Below are positions 10,949 through 23,187 of a stretch of 64,000 nucleotides of DNA, one piece after another (position 1 is the stretch's first letter; each line of letters starts with the position of its first letter). The stretch covers positions 33,689,606-33,753,605 of the forward strand of contig NC_030387.2 in the NCBI RefSeq assembly GCF_001625215.2. The letters run 5' to 3'. A program made the translations under genes and the position numbers. The notes beneath the pieces were generated by a model. That model was not told where the DNA came from. It saw only the letters and a list, made by a program, of their open reading frames with translations, and made no database searches. This DNA is from Daucus carota subsp. sativus (lineage: Eukaryota > Streptophyta > Magnoliopsida > Apiales > Apiaceae).

Positions 10949-13900
10949 ATGGCATTGCCCATGCTCTCAGATCTGGCAACGGAGATCGTGATTCCGACCT
11001 GCGCAGTGATCGGAATCATCTTCTCACTTGTCCAGTGGGTTATAGTTTCTCAGGTCAAGCTCTCGCCGGAGAAAAACTCGGCGCCGAAAAATAACAAGAA
11101 TGGCTATAACGATTTCTTGATTGAAGAAGAAGAGGGCATTAATGACCACAACGTCGTTGCTAAATGTGCTGAAATTCAAAGCGCTATCTCCGAAGGTCTT
11201 TTTCTTTTCTAGATCTCTTTTGTATTGTCTCAGATCTGTTAATTACACTTGTGCTTATGTTTTTGTGTAAATCTTTAGATCTTGATAAAACAGTGTGTAT
11301 GTGTTGAAATCAATGACGGGTTTCACTTTTTACGAGCCAATGTTTAAATCTTGATGATAAAGTTTGTTCATTTACATCTGCAAGTTGGTAAAGGTTTGAT
11401 TTTTTTGTGTTTGAGTGAATAAATTTCTGATTTTTACTTGAGATTTAGTGTTGAAGTTTAAGTCTTTGAGTTTTGTTGATTGTTTTAGCGCTGGGTTTGG
11501 TGTTAAGTGATAGGAGGAAGTAATTTGAACTTGATTTACTTTGGTTTCTGGGCATTGGGTTTCTAGGGTTTTAGGGTTTTTAAGGTTTTGCTTTGTTTTG
11601 ATTGTGTTGATGTGGAGAATGGGGCGGATATTGTGGCAGATCTGGTGTCTTTTTGAGAAAAGGAAGTATTTTTGGTTGAACATGATTTGTCTTTTAATGG
11701 TCTTTTTTTAAAACTGTTACTATTACCTGGATATTGGGAAGGGAACATTTGATTATTATATACTACATTACACAGTACCCTGTTGGGGCTATATCTGGGG
11801 GAGTTTATATCCTCTTTTCTCTGGGGAAGTAATTCTATCAGTTTATTTTATTATTATTGATTGATTATACAATTCTTCTTGGCACATGTCCTCCACGTGG
11901 AGATTATGGCAAGTAGATGGTGTCTCCTATTATATAATTAAAGAATTATCACATAGCTAGTGGTTTCTAATCTTTTAAGTTGTTATTATTAGAAATCAAG
12001 TAGTGTCTCTGTTAATTGTGTAATTGACATTAGTTTGGGCCTATTAGTTTTGAGATCCATATCTGCATTTCTGGTAAATATATTCTGTAAGCTAATATGT
12101 GAGATTGTAGCAAGAGACGTACCCTAGCATTATATTATTAATGTTAGAGAACTGTGTACAAAATTGCCTGATTTTAGTTGATTGATTATGTGGATAGTTT
12201 CTGTCAACTTTCAAGCACTCAAAATATCGGTGTTAGCTTCTCTCAGACAATATGGTTGGTTGTTTGTCACATTTAAACAAAAACTTTTAAGCTGACCTTT
12301 AACAGTTATCACCTCTAATCTATAATTGCTATGCCAAGAGCGGAACCTGCAGATCTAAACCCTAGTATGCATGACTGTTTCTTACTCTACTGAGCCTGTT
12401 ACACAGGCTGTTTAAAATGTATTGTTTATAGTCCAGGAAAATATTGAAAAAAATGATCATGCATTTAGTAGTACATCGTGTCCTTGTAAGATGCTCATAC
12501 TTTTTAATTGCATTTTGTTGGGGACTTTAGAATATATGATTTTCTTGTATTTACTTGAATCTTGTTTTGTATGGCACACTGTCCACTTTTACAGAGTTCT
12601 TTTTACTAGCTTTTAATCTATGTTTGACATTCTTTTTGCAGGTGCAACATCCTTTTTGTACACTGAATATCAGTATGTTAGTATTTTCATGGTTGCTTTT
12701 GCAATTCTCATTTTTCTCTTTCTGGGGTCTGTTGAGGGCTTCAGCACAAAGAGCCAGGCATGCACTTACGACAAATCTAAGACGTGCAAGCCAGCACTCG
12801 CCACTGCTGTCTTTAGCACCATATCATTTCTGCTTGGTGCTATCACATCTATCGTGTCTGGTTTTCTTGGAATGAAAATTGCGACATATGCGAATGCAAG
12901 GACCACTCTGGAAGCAAGGAAAGGTGTTGGTAAAGCTTTTATCACTGCATTCAGGTCTGGTGCAGTTATGGGTTTCCTTCTGGCTGCCAATGGTCTTTTA
13001 GTTCTATATATTATCATCAATCTCTTTAAGTTGTATTACGGTGATGACTGGGAAGGCCTTTTTGAAGCAATTACTGGATACGGGCTTGGTGGGTCTTCTA
13101 TGGCCCTATTTGGAAGAGTTGGTGGCGGTATATATACCAAGGCTGCTGATGTTGGTGCCGACCTTGTTGGAAAAGTTGAAAGGAATATTCCAGAAGATGA
13201 CCCAAGAAACCCAGCTGTAAGCTTATAAAAACGGCTGTTAATTTCTTTTCACAAGAAAAACACCTGAAACTAAATTCTATGACATTTCAAATTATAGAAA
13301 CTGAGAAACTATAGCTGATCGATCTGTGTGGTAATTTTTGCAGGTTATTGCAGACAATGTTGGAGATAATGTCGGTGATATTGCAGGAATGGGATCTGAT
13401 CTTTTTGGCTCATATGCCGAGTCATCTTGTGCTGCCCTTGTCGTTGCTTCAATCTCCTCTTTTGGCATCAATCACGAGTTCACTGCAATGTGTTATCCCT
13501 TACTCATTAGTTCCATGGGAATCCTTGTTTGCTTGATAACTACCCTTTTTGCTACTGATTTTTTCGAAATCAAAGAAGTCAATGAAATTGAGCCAGCCCT
13601 GAAGAAGCAGCTTATCATCTCCACTGTTCTCATGACTGTTGGAGTTGCAATTGTTAGCTGGATTGCACTACCATCATCCTTCACCATTTTCAACTTTGGT
13701 ACTCAGAAAGTAGTAACTAACTGGTAAGCTATGCTTGCATCCTCTGTTATCCATCTCATAGGCAATTTTCTTTGTGTTGGTCTCTGGGCAGAGCAGTTGA
13801 TACTAGCTAAACTTGGTGATTTCCTTGAATTGTTTTTGCAGGCAATTGTTTTTGTGCGTTTGTGTTGGTCTCTGGGCAGGGCTTATTATTGGCTTTGTCA

Positions 13901-15759
13901 CCGAGTACTACACAAGCAATGCTTACAGGTACCTGTCTAATTATTGATGGAATTAATGTGATGCAAATTGATTCATTGAGTATGCTATCAGTTTCATTTT
14001 TTCATTTAATTGATTCATCTTTTCATGGCAGCCCCGTGCAAGATGTTGCTGATTCCTGCCGGACTGGAGCTGCAACAAATGTTATTTTTGGCCTTGCACT
14101 AGGATACAAATCTGTCATTATTCCCATTTTTGCCATTGCAGTCAGTATTTTTGTTAGTTTTAGCTTTGCTGCCATGTATGGGATTGCCGTTGCTGCACTT
14201 GGTATGCTGAGCACCATTGCCACTGGACTGGCTATTGATGCATATGGTCCTATCAGTGACAATGCTGGAGGCATTGCTGAGATGGCAGGCATGAGTCACA
14301 GGATACGTGAAAGGACTGATGCCCTTGATGCAGCTGGAAACACCACTGCTGCCATTGGAAAGGTACAATGATACTCTTTCTTCTTACATAGAGTAATTTG
14401 TATTTCTGCACATGCAACCATGTGGTGTAAGTTCTCCTTGTGCATATTATACTGTATGCAGGTATTTATGAGATTTTAAAACTTCTACGAATGCATTAGA
14501 ATCTCTAATAACTCGTTGCCCATATATTGATCCTGTTTCTGAGATTTCAGTGCTGTTAGTTACTCCTTCAAAATTTGTTACTATTTATTTATTTTTAAAT
14601 TATTAATTATTAATTATTATATTATATTTAAAAATGGTTATTTTGAGAAATTTAGATACTGACTCATGCTTCTACTGAGAGGCTTGAATTCCAACCTAGG
14701 TAGAAAATTTTATTTATTTTAACCTCTAATTATCTAGGAGTAGAGGGATATGAGCATTCAGCTAAGTTACAACAAGGAATTTTCTCGCACTTATTAAAAT
14801 TACAAATTACATTCCTGCAGGGATTTGCCATTGGATCTGCTGCTCTTGTTTCATTAGCGCTTTTTGGTGCCTATGTAAGTCGTGCATCAATCACTGTAGT
14901 TGATGTATTGACCCCAAAGGTCTTCATAGGCTTGCTGGTTGGTGCCATGCTTCCTTACTGGTTCTCTGCTATGACCATGAAGAGTGTGGGTAGTGCCGCT
15001 TTAAAGATGGTTGAGGAGGTCCGCAGACAATTTAACACCATTCCTGGCCTCATGGAAGGCACTGCCAAGCCTGATTATGCAACCTGTGTTAAGATTTCAA
15101 CTGATGCATCTCTAAAGGAGATGATCCCCCCTGGTGCTCTTGTGATGCTTACACCACTCATTGTTGGAATCTTATTTGGAGTGGAGACCCTGTCTGGTGT
15201 TCTTGCTGGTTCTCTTGTTTCTGGTGTCCAGGTATTACTTGCTAAAAAGAATCAGGAGACAATGAACTATATGTTGATCTTAATTTATTTATTTTCTTAT
15301 CGGAAACTGTGGGTCCTTTAGATATCCTTGCTCGGTTAATATGAGTTTGTTTATATGTCCGGCATTTGATATAGTAGTAATCACTCTAACTTTTTACTGA
15401 CAGATAGCAATATCTGCATCCAACACTGGTGGTGCCTGGGACAATGCAAAGAAATATATCGAGGTAAATATAATTCTATTTGAATGTTTCTAATTAATTC
15501 TATGATCTTCTTTTATTTGAGATGGTTATCAATATTCTGTAATTTTTGTTAGGCTGGGGCCTCTGAACATGCCAGATCTCTTGGACCAAAGGGTTCTGAT
15601 CCACACAAAGCTGCTGTAATTGGTGACACCATTGGAGACCCCCTAAAGGACACTTCTGGCCCATCACTCAATATCCTTATCAAGCTTATGGCAGTTGAGT
15701 CCCTTGTATTTGCCCCCTTCTTTGCTACTCATGGTGGCGTGCTTTTTAAGATCTTTTAA
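10949..15759 (+). CDS. AVP1: Vacuolar-type H+-translocating inorganic pyrophosphatase (type I)
   Basis: Pumps protons into the vacuole using pyrophosphate hydrolysis and removes cytosolic PPi. It is a multi-pass tonoplast protein acting as a homodimer. Eight coding exons: 10949-11195, 12642-13216, 13344-13723, 13842-13928, 14032-14362, 14821-15231, 15404-15463 and 15553-15759, giving 765 aa (Arabidopsis AVP1 is 770). The catalytic signature DVGADLVGK is at residues 252-260, followed by the acidic motif [16 protein letters not shown] at about 278-293. GNTTAAIGK near residue 532 has alanine where K+-independent type II enzymes have lysine, so this is the K+-dependent type. C-terminal landmarks are [12 protein letters not shown] and [17 protein letters not shown]. 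The start codon follows a TATA box and CT-rich leader. Intron 5 holds AT-rich repeat-like DNA. Identity is certain. Confidence 0.97.
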
Positions 15760-17254
15760 AGAAAGATAAACAAACGGAACACAACATGGAAGGGAGGATC
15801 ACACATGACCTTTTCACCCTGTAGTAGTTATTTTTCTTTCATAGTCCTCTCCGCATCTTTTCAGAAACTGTTCTCTTCCCAAAAATGTTTTGAGTTAGTA
15901 CGTGGTCAGCAAGTATTATTTTTGATAATGATGACAACGACGGCAAGTAATGATGATACAATCCATCAAACTAGCAAGGTTAGAATTGAGAACATGTGTA
16001 CTAGTTTTCTTTTTAGCTAGCTTTTAGAACATCTAGTATCAAGTATCCTTGTGGAAGAGAATTAGACATTTGGTTCATTATATCATTTATTTTCTTATTT
16101 GACTTGTGTTTCATTGTTCTTCCTCCCTCATGTACGCCTCATTGTCACATCTAAGTACCGCGACATGGAACAGCCAAGCTTTATTCTATCTTGATTTTCT
16201 AATTTCTGGTTTGCTAGTGAAAAAGACTGGGATAAGATGTCTCCTGCCAAGTTTGATTCTATATTGGTCTTTTGATTTTTGGTTTGCTAGCGAAAAAGAC
16301 CGCGATGATCATAAGCTGAGATCTCCTGTCCTTGTTGAGAAGGATGTGTGAAACATACATTGGTAGGTGTAAATTAAAGCTCAATTTATTGTTGTTGCAT
16401 CACACTTGAGATTCGAAAGTAGCTGGGACAACTACCATATTGATTGAGTAGGTGACGAAAGGGTAGAAGTAAAGATGCCTGTAACATTGTACGAGACTTG
16501 AGAGTTTTGTCCACAATACAGACATGAAGCTTTTAAGTGAAGATATCAAGCACTACAGGTATCATAGGCTTTGCACTACCCACATGCCACAACACACTAA
16601 TGTTGTGTTTGGTCGGGGAGAATGGAATGACCAAATATAAACGGAAATAATGTTGTGTTTGGTTGAGTCGAATGCCTGTTAGAGTTTCGACTTGTTACAT
16701 GAATGCCTATCCATTTCCCAACCTCCAACTGACTAGACCTTTGACTCGTTTCGACTAGTTACACGAATGCCTATCCTATCGCAAACCTGTGAAGTCTGGC
16801 GAGAGCTTAACCATATCACGAGCATCCCGTTGAGATGAACAAACGCTGCTTGCAACTGTTGTTATTTGCATCTTCTTTACATGTTAAAAGAGTAGATACT
16901 TGCTAGACAAAAACCTATATCTTTTTGCACAGATACAAAATATGTGAATCAAAGGCGATTCTTTCTCGAAAAAATATTACTATTAAATATTGTATTCATC
17001 GAAGTGATCGATGAGGTCCTACAAGACAGTAGCATTAGCCACTTACAGACACTAGTTTGGATAAAATGAATGATTAGGTTTTGGAGATAGACATGGGATT
17101 CCTAGTCATCTTAATGAACGTCACGTTTTAGCAGTTCAATGAAGATGACAAATGCTACATAATATATTAATATATTATCTTGCATGGCCCATCATCCCCC
17201 CATTGTTATTTAAATGTAGTCATCACTTTGTTGATATACAACAAGACTGTGCCA
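15760..17254. other. 3' UTR of H+-PPase and intergenic spacer with small repeats
   Basis: No further gene is supported. Two diverged copies of a segment containing GGTTTGCTAGYGAAAAAGAC occur near 16207 and 16280, and AATGTTGTGTTTGGT occurs near 16601 and 16648. These look like local duplications or decayed repeats. Confidence 0.45.
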
Positions 17255-18566
17255 ATGGGGAGTGCATCATCAGTCCTATCTCAGTCTGATATTGAAGAAG
17301 TTCAAGAACACTGCAACAATCTCTGTGAGTTCTCCTTACATGTGTGTGTGTGTGTGTGTGCAGTTCTCGAGTTTGTTTATCTTGTCATAACTGTCTAACT
17401 GAGCTTTAATTTTGCTCGTAGTTACTGAGGAGGAGATAGTGTCGCTGTATCAAAGATTTTGCCAGCTTGATGGGAATGGCAAGGGATTTATCTCAGCTGA
17501 TGAGTTTCTATCACATCCTGATTTTTCAATTAGCCCTCTTTCTGAGGTTAGTTAATTCTTCGTAAATAAAAGCAGTTATAACCTGGTAAATAAGTCGTGA
17601 TCAGGTTGCTCTGTTCTGATAATATTTTTTTTTTTAATTAATGTATTGGAACCAGAGGTTGTTGATGATGGTTGATGGTTTGAACTTCAAGGACTTTGTA
17701 GCTTTCTTGTTAGCCTTCAGTGCCAAAGCAAGCATGAAGCAGAAAATCGAATGTATGCTTTATATGCACCGTAAATATATCCAGAATTCTTTAGTCACTT
17801 ATCCTTTGTAAAGCTGTGTTTACTTCTAGTGCAACTACTGACTTGAAGTATCTTGTTTTTTCAGTTGTCTTTAAAGTGTATGATTCAGAGCATAATGATA
17901 AGGTGACTTTCAGTGACATATTAGAAGTGCTGCGAGATTTAACAGGCCCAATTATGTCAGATGAGCAAAGAGAGGTACATTGGTTATAATAGATGTAGTG
18001 ACAGATTTTAGAACTATACTCACTTGTTTTGTTAGTAAAATCATCTTGCTACTTCTGATAAAAAGAATACAATGTATTTATGTTTTTTGTTTTGTAGGCA
18101 GTCTTGAGCCAAGTCTTGCAGGAAGCTGGTTATACAATGGAGTCTTTATTATTGTTGGATGACTGCATCAAGGTACATCTAGAGCTCAACACAGTCCTTA
18201 GGATCATTAACATTAAGATCAGCTGCCACTATAATGTTCAATGCATTTAATATCAAAAGAAACTGATACAGATTGCCTATCTTACATAAAAATGATGATT
18301 AGTAACTACGCTTCCTTTGAATCTGGCCTCTGCACTATTGATTATTCCATGTTCTAAAGTGTAAAAACTAGACATTAAGCACAGTAAAGGACTTAAAGTC
18401 TCTTCATCATACAGTGGTTATGCTTAAGGTCATTGCCTCATTGCCTAGATTCTGTTAGTTCTGCATATGTTGTTCCATTATGATTTGCGCTGAATGTACA
18501 TTTCAGATTGTTAACAAGTCTGGCCTGAAGATGGAGGTGGAAGTCTCAACCAGCCTTAGCATGTGA
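17255..18566 (+). CDS. Calcineurin-B-like EF-hand protein (At3g18430-like)
   Basis: A small Ca2+-binding protein of the calcineurin B regulatory-subunit fold, resembling Arabidopsis At3g18430. Six exons: 17255-17324, 17422-17546, 17656-17752, 17865-17974, 18098-18172 and 18507-18566; 178 aa in frame. It begins MGSASS, a good N-myristoylation signal (Gly2, Ser6), so membrane attachment is likely. An EF-hand-like loop LDGNGKGFISADEF sits near residues 38-51 and a second one, YDSEHNDKVTFSDI, lies in the fourth exon. LNFKDFVAFLLAFSAKAS between them is typical of the family. The C-terminal part is short and lacks clear canonical loops. The catalytic partner is unknown, since plants lack classical calcineurin A. 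Different from the CBL proteins that partner CIPK kinases. Confidence 0.9.
17341..17360. repeat. (TG)10 microsatellite in intron 1
   Basis: Ten perfect TG repeats in the first intron of the EF-hand gene, 17 bases after the donor site. Confidence 0.95.
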
Positions 18567-19465
18567 TCATTCTCAACTTAAGCAGAAAAAGATGTAGTTC
18601 TGGATGGAAGGAATCAAGAAAGAAATAAACAACGAAATAAGCAATTCATATTTATGTACATAAACTAATTTTTACATGTATTATCTTCAACCGTGCTATA
18701 TGTGGTACTCTATTAGCGTACATATGCACGATAGTGTTGATGATGTTTTTGGCTGAGACAAACGATCTCTTCTTGTGCCATTATTTTCAGTTCAGTCTTG
18801 TATCGCCATTTATGCATGTCAAAGGACTCAAAGCTGATTCCGTTGTTGCCAAATCCTCAGATCTCGGAAAGTGTTCAGTGGAATAATGAGTCTTAAGAAA
18901 ATATAACATGTAGTTACTTATCTAATAGTATAACAGTAAACTTTAGTAAAGAATGAAAGAGGCATACTAAAGGCAAAGCAGTTGGACTAAGGCCCTCTGA
19001 CATAAATCTTAATACCTCACTCTGCTAATTTATATTGCGCCGCCTTGCTTAAGACTAGCAACAAGATTGAACAATGCTAATTTTGGAATGTCCGCTGAAA
19101 TGTGTTTTAACATCTTCTGCAATTTGATCCTATGTAGCTGGTACTGCTAAATATAGATCAGAAATTGCTTACTAGTTCAGATGGTGACAAACTTTTCTGT
19201 TTTTTACTTTCATCATAGAAGTTTATCTGACCAGTGCTTGCTTTTGTTTTAATTTGTCTGCCTTACAACCAAAGCAAAAGAAACCATTCCAAACAAACAA
19301 GTTCTAGTTCTGCAAAAGACAGTAGTATCTGGTAAGCAAACATCATTTGCTTCCATGTCCTAAGTCTTAACTAGAAACTGCAACTTCCCCCGGCCCTTTG
19401 TGCATCCCTGATCCACAAGGTATCTCTGGAAATCCATAACACATCTCATACTTTCAAGTTATGTT
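18567..19465. other. 3' UTR and intergenic spacer
   Basis: Downstream of the EF-hand gene and upstream of the coiled-coil gene. No ORF or RNA gene is supported. Upstream non-coding exons of the next gene could lie here. Confidence 0.4.
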
Positions 19466-19546
19466 GTGTGTACTGGATTTGTTGCTGAGACTTATTTAGA
19501 TTTTAGTCGGTATGCATTGGAGGGTTGCAGCTCATTTAAGGAAAAC

Positions 19547-20081
19547 ATGTCATCAGATTCAAGGGCTTCAAGTTCTGATAACATGGCAGAAACTTCATCT
19601 TCCGAGGCCAAGGCCACAGTGACTGCTGGTGAAGTGAAGCAGTTGCTTGACAGAAGAATTAAAGCTCTTGAAGAAGAAACAGGATTCTCAGAACAGGCAG
19701 TCCTGGACAGCCTGGAAGAAAGAAAGCAGTTGATAGATGAGATATACACGCGCTTGCAGTTCATTCGTTGCTCTCTTTCCCTAGAAGATCAAGAAACAGA
19801 ACAACAGTCAAGCCAAGGACCCTTAATTAACCCCGGCAGCAAGGTAACATGGTTTAGAACACTAACATATATACTTCGGCTGATCATGTCAATCACTTGT
19901 TGCAATCTCTCTACAGCTTAAACAGAAGGGAAGAACGAGGACCGGTCTATCACAAATTCTGGATCAAGAACTGAACCAGACGCAGCTTATTGCTAGAGAT
20001 GTAAAAGTGAACACCAAGGCATTCCATAATCATTATGAACTTTTTCATGATTCCTACAGGAAGATGATGGCTCAGCATTGA
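19547..20081 (+). CDS. Small coiled-coil protein of unknown function
   Basis: Two exons, 19547-19843 and 19917-20081, give 153 aa. An in-frame ATG at 19466 would add 27 residues. I prefer 19547 because MSSDSRASSSDNMAETSSSE looks like a normal hydrophilic N-terminus. After a Ser-rich start comes a charged helical stretch with heptad character (VKQLLDRRIKALEEETGF, SLEERKQLIDEIYTRLQFI), then an acidic linker. The basic second exon contains LKQKGRTRTGLSQILDQEL and ends HDSYRKMMAQH. The intron is short (73 bp) with good GT-AG ends. I see no catalytic motif, membrane segment or signal peptide. Family not recognised; a real gene is likely because frame and splice sites agree, but function is unknown. 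Confidence 0.7.
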
Positions 20082-20354
20082 GAAACAACCCTCTTGGGTG
20101 GACCTGATAGTATTTATTTCGCAAGCTAGATTTGCATAAATATTCTGTCTAGTTCTCTGGCAAAAATAATATCTACATAGTATATTTCACCCTACCAAAA
20201 TATGGTTTCTACCAAGACTCCAAGATGCCTTCTTTTAAACCATGTTTCTTGTTTCCGGTGGGATGTTTGGATTGGCTTTCTATAGTGTTCAGTAACAATC
20301 CTAGTATAATTTTTGCAATGAAGATAAAATTAATAAAGTTAAAAATAAATAATA

Positions 20355-20475
20355 ATAATCACACTCGCCTGGCGGTTATCATCCTTCTCTCGATAAAAAG
20401 AGGTGTCGGTTTGATTCCCCTTTCTAATAATAAAATGTTGGTGATAATTTGGATCTCCTTTCAATAATAAATATT
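20355..20475 (+). mobile_element. tRNA-derived SINE-like repeat
   Basis: Contains an A-box-like CTCGCCTGGCGGTTATC and, about 40 bp on, a B-box-like GGTTTGATTCCCC, the spacing of an RNA polymerase III internal promoter, followed by an AT-rich tail. It cannot fold as an intact tRNA, so a SINE remnant is the best reading. Confidence 0.45.
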
Positions 20476-20690
20476 GATAAAAGGGTGTTCGATGTTTTCT
20501 AAATTTGTATAATTAATTAAATAATTAATCTGAAAGATTATTATATTTCCTGATTTTCGAGAAAAAATATGTTATGATTAATCAAAATTTTAAAAATCTG
20601 ATCGGAAAAGAGATTACGGTGATTAAACTCAAAAAGACTGCTACCAACAACCAAATCCCCAGACACCCTCAACTCTGAGGCCTGGAAAAC

Positions 20691-21446
20691 ATGATGAAAG
20701 CTTGTCCCAAACACTCAATCTTGACCCACCAAGCCCTCATGCCATCACTCTCATTCTCCCCATCACGACTTATCCAATTCCATTCCAAACCCTTGAATTG
20801 CAGAACCCTAAATTCAAGCTCCCTCGACAACCCCTCAAATCCCACAGAAGTAGAAGTGAAACTGAGGCTCCCAAACTCCCACTCCCACCAAACCCTCACA
20901 ACCCTCCTTTCCCAATTCCACACCCAAACCCATCTCCAAGAAAACATCTTTTTTGATGGGCTCAACTCAGAACTCACCTCAAGCCTCTCTGTCCTCCGTC
21001 TCAGATTCTACAATCAAGATTCCAAATGTGTTATCTCTTTGAAATCTAAGCCCAGAATCTCTTCTGGGATTAGTCGGGTTTTCGAGGATGAAGAGCCTAT
21101 TGATTCTTCCATTGGAAGGTCGTGTGTGGCTGAGCCTGGGAGGCTGTTGTTGATTGATGAATTGAGGATTGTGAAGAGGGTCAGGGAGGAATTTGGGGTT
21201 GAGGGGCTGGTTTGTTTGGGTGGGTTTAAGAATGTGAGAAGGGTTTATGATTGGAATGGGTTGAAATTGGAGGTTGATGAAACAATGTATGATTTTGGGA
21301 CTTGTTATGAAGTGGAGTGTGAGAGTGTGGAGCCTGAAAAAGCTAAGAAGTTGATGGAGGAGTTGTTGAGGAGGAATGGGATTGAGTATTGTTATTCCCA
21401 GGTTTCGAAGTTTGCAACTTTTGTTTCAAGAAAGCTTCCCAAGTAG
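20691..21446 (+). CDS. TTM3: CYTH-domain triphosphate tunnel metalloenzyme (TTM3-like)
   Basis: Likely hydrolyses inorganic tripolyphosphate in a metal-dependent beta-barrel tunnel, as Arabidopsis TTM3 (At2g11890) does. Intronless, 251 aa. The family-defining ExExK motif is seen as EVEVK at residues 53-57. Other tunnel strands are visible as VLRLRFY, KCVISLKSKP, LKLEVDET and CYEVECESVEPEKAKKLMEE, with a terminal helix ending SKFATFVSRKLPK. The protein is about 40 residues longer at the N-terminus than Arabidopsis TTM3. That extension is rich in Ser, Leu and basic residues, so it may be a transit peptide, or translation may start at Met17. A decayed copy of its 3' end lies 1.2 kb downstream. 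Identification rests on the motif and overall pattern. Confidence 0.88.
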   Translation: MMKACPKHSILTHQALMPSLSFSPSRLIQFHSKPLNCRTLNSSSLDNPSNPTEVEVKLRLPNSHSHQTLTTLLSQFHTQTHLQENIFFDGLNSELTSSLSVLRLRFYNQDSKCVISLKSKPRISSGISRVFEDEEPIDSSIGRSCVAEPGRLLLIDELRIVKRVREEFGVEGLVCLGGFKNVRRVYDWNGLKLEVDETMYDFGTCYEVECESVEPEKAKKLMEELLRRNGIEYCYSQVSKFATFVSRKLPK

Positions 21447-22060
21447 TCTTGTGTAGGTAGGAAGTATGGTGATTTATAGATAATGAATGAATGTTTGTTG
21501 AGAGGATTTGGTTTATGATTAAATCTTTGAAAGCTTGCATTTTTCGTGTTTTGTAGTGTTGAAATTACTGTAAAGTTATGTGGTTATGGATCTGTGTAAT
21601 AAAGAAATGATGGTTTAAAGGATGCATTTGGAATACTTATTGGTTATGACTTATGAGATTGATCATATCAAATAAAAGGTGGGTGTGTATCTATTCTAAT
21701 GGGGGATTTTCTGTTGTGCAAGAGATACTGAATCTTAAAATGCACAGGTAACTTAGTAGCCTTAAAGTGGTTTACTATTAGCAGAATGTTAATGAGTTTA
21801 CTGTCCATTATATTTGCTAGATCACATGTTCAATTATGTCTGCTAGGTCACATGTCAGGATAGATTTATATAAAATGACGAATGAGGTTACAGCTGCGTC
21901 TTCTACCAATCTGCTACTGCGTTCTGTGCTGGAGACCTTACCCTTCCTCAGATGATCGAGAACAGTTTAAAGTGATGTTTGATGCAAAAGTCCAAGAAAG
22001 GTGATCGCTTGATTGGAGGAACAGGTATGTTCAGGAATGAAGGTTTTTGCCAAAATGTAA
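21447..22060. other. TTM3 3' UTR and spacer
   Basis: AT-rich, no ORF or RNA gene supported. AATAAAG at 21599-21605 could be a polyadenylation signal for TTM3. Confidence 0.4.
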
Positions 22061-22330
22061 GCAGTTCACGTTCACCCACATGTCCATTGCATTTGGGCAG
22101 ACTTGTATTGTGCACTGTAAAAAAACATATATTCACCTAAGGTGCTCAATGCTCATTTACCAGCTACATTGTGGATTAAGCATAAGTATATCAATTTTAA
22201 GCAGTTCACCCCCATGTCTATAGCATATGGGCAGACTCATATTGCGCACTGTAAACAAAAACATATATTCACCTAAGGTGCTCAATGCTCATTTACCAAC
22301 TACGTCGTAGTTTAAGCGTAAGTATATTAG
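22061..22330. repeat. Tandem duplication, about 140-bp unit
   Basis: Unit one starts at 22061 and unit two at 22201, both with GCAGTTCAC. They share CATATATTCACCTAAGGTGC and CAATGCTCATTTACCA, with point differences and small indels between copies. Function unknown. Confidence 0.85.
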
Positions 22331-22420
22331 AAGCTAAGATTAAACAAACTCACACATCAAACCAGGACACAAGCATAAACAAGAGGTTGTCTCCAATGAA
22401 ATATGAAATCTAAACAATAT

Positions 22421-22494
22421 GACCGCATAGCGCAGTGGATTAGCGCGTTTGACTTCGGATCAAAAGGTCGTGGGTTCGACTCCCACTGTGGTCG
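22421..22494 (+). tRNA. trnR-TCG: tRNA-Arg (anticodon TCG), copy 1
   Basis: A 74-base cloverleaf: acceptor GACCGCA pairs with TGTGGTC (one G-U), D stem GCGC/GCGC, anticodon stem TTTGA/TCAAA with loop CTTCGGA (anticodon TCG, reading CGA), T stem GTGGG/CCCAC with loop TTCGACT, and discriminator G. No intron and no encoded CCA, as expected of a nuclear gene. The internal A box (TAGCGCAGTGG) and B box (GGTTCGACTCC) are intact. A T5 run at 22504-22508 can end transcription. Confidence 0.96.
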
Positions 22495-22500
22495 CAGATA

Positions 22501-22580
22501 ATGTTTTTGGGTTGGTTTCTTCGTCGACTTCAGGAATTAATGTTTTTTGGTTGGTTTCTTTGTCGACTTCAGGTATTTAA
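22501..22580. repeat. Short tandem duplication, about 40-bp unit
   Basis: Two adjacent copies of a unit with GGTTGGTTTCTTYGTCGACT, starting near 22502 and 22541, just after the tRNA. Confidence 0.85.
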
Positions 22581-22625
22581 GAGCTGTTTATGGTGAAGGG
22601 TAGTATATAAAACTGCCTAGGGTCA

Positions 22626-22833
22626 TGGGACATGTTATGGAGTTCAGAGGGGGGGTATGTAGATCATGAAAATGCAAAGAAATTGATGCAGGAGAGTATG
22701 TGGGAAGCTGATGGAACTGATTGTCAGCAGATTTTGAAGTTTGCAACTTTTGTTAACAACAACAAAAAAAAGTTTGCAACTTGTGTTTCAAGAGAGCTTC
22801 CTAAATCCTAACTAATTCTTGAGCAGATAGGAA
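22626..22833 (+). pseudogene. Decayed duplicate of the TTM3 3' end
   Basis: Matches the last third of the TTM3 coding region and the start of its 3' UTR in order: GGACATGTTATGGAGTTCAG corresponds to 21299-21318, AATGCAAAGAAATTGATGCA to the AKKLMEE codons, GAAGTTTGCAACTTTTGTT to the KFATFV codons, and TTTCAAGAGAGCTTCC to the C-terminal codons. An insertion after TTTGTTAAC repeats the TTTGCAACTT segment, and deletions break the frame. No upstream half is present, so it cannot encode the enzyme. Confidence 0.85.
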
Positions 22834-23187
22834 GTTTTTATTGAGATAATTTGCCAATTTGGTTACAAGAAAATGTTGGAAAGCATATATTTTGTATTAT
22901 ATAGGCATGTTGTGCTGGGAATCACTATACATTTTGTAAAGGTTCTGCATTCATTTAACTGTGTCAAGGCTGAGAGGTTTCACATACAATGTTAATGTTA
23001 TTCAAGATTACTGAGGAACCTTTTCTGTTTTGCAACTGATACTACCTTAAACCTCATTTCTTTTTAAGGAATCACGAATTGATGATCATTTTTCCACAGG
23101 CAAACATGTTTTGGTAATTTCTATTGTAATGATATTAATACTGCTCGGATAGGTTATTACTTAAAATTGAAGGATCTTTGAACATCT

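Noticed and set aside
14580-14730. B-box-like CTTGAATTCCAACC in H+-PPase intron 5 as a SINE
   Set aside because: No convincing A box at the right distance; too weak to annotate.
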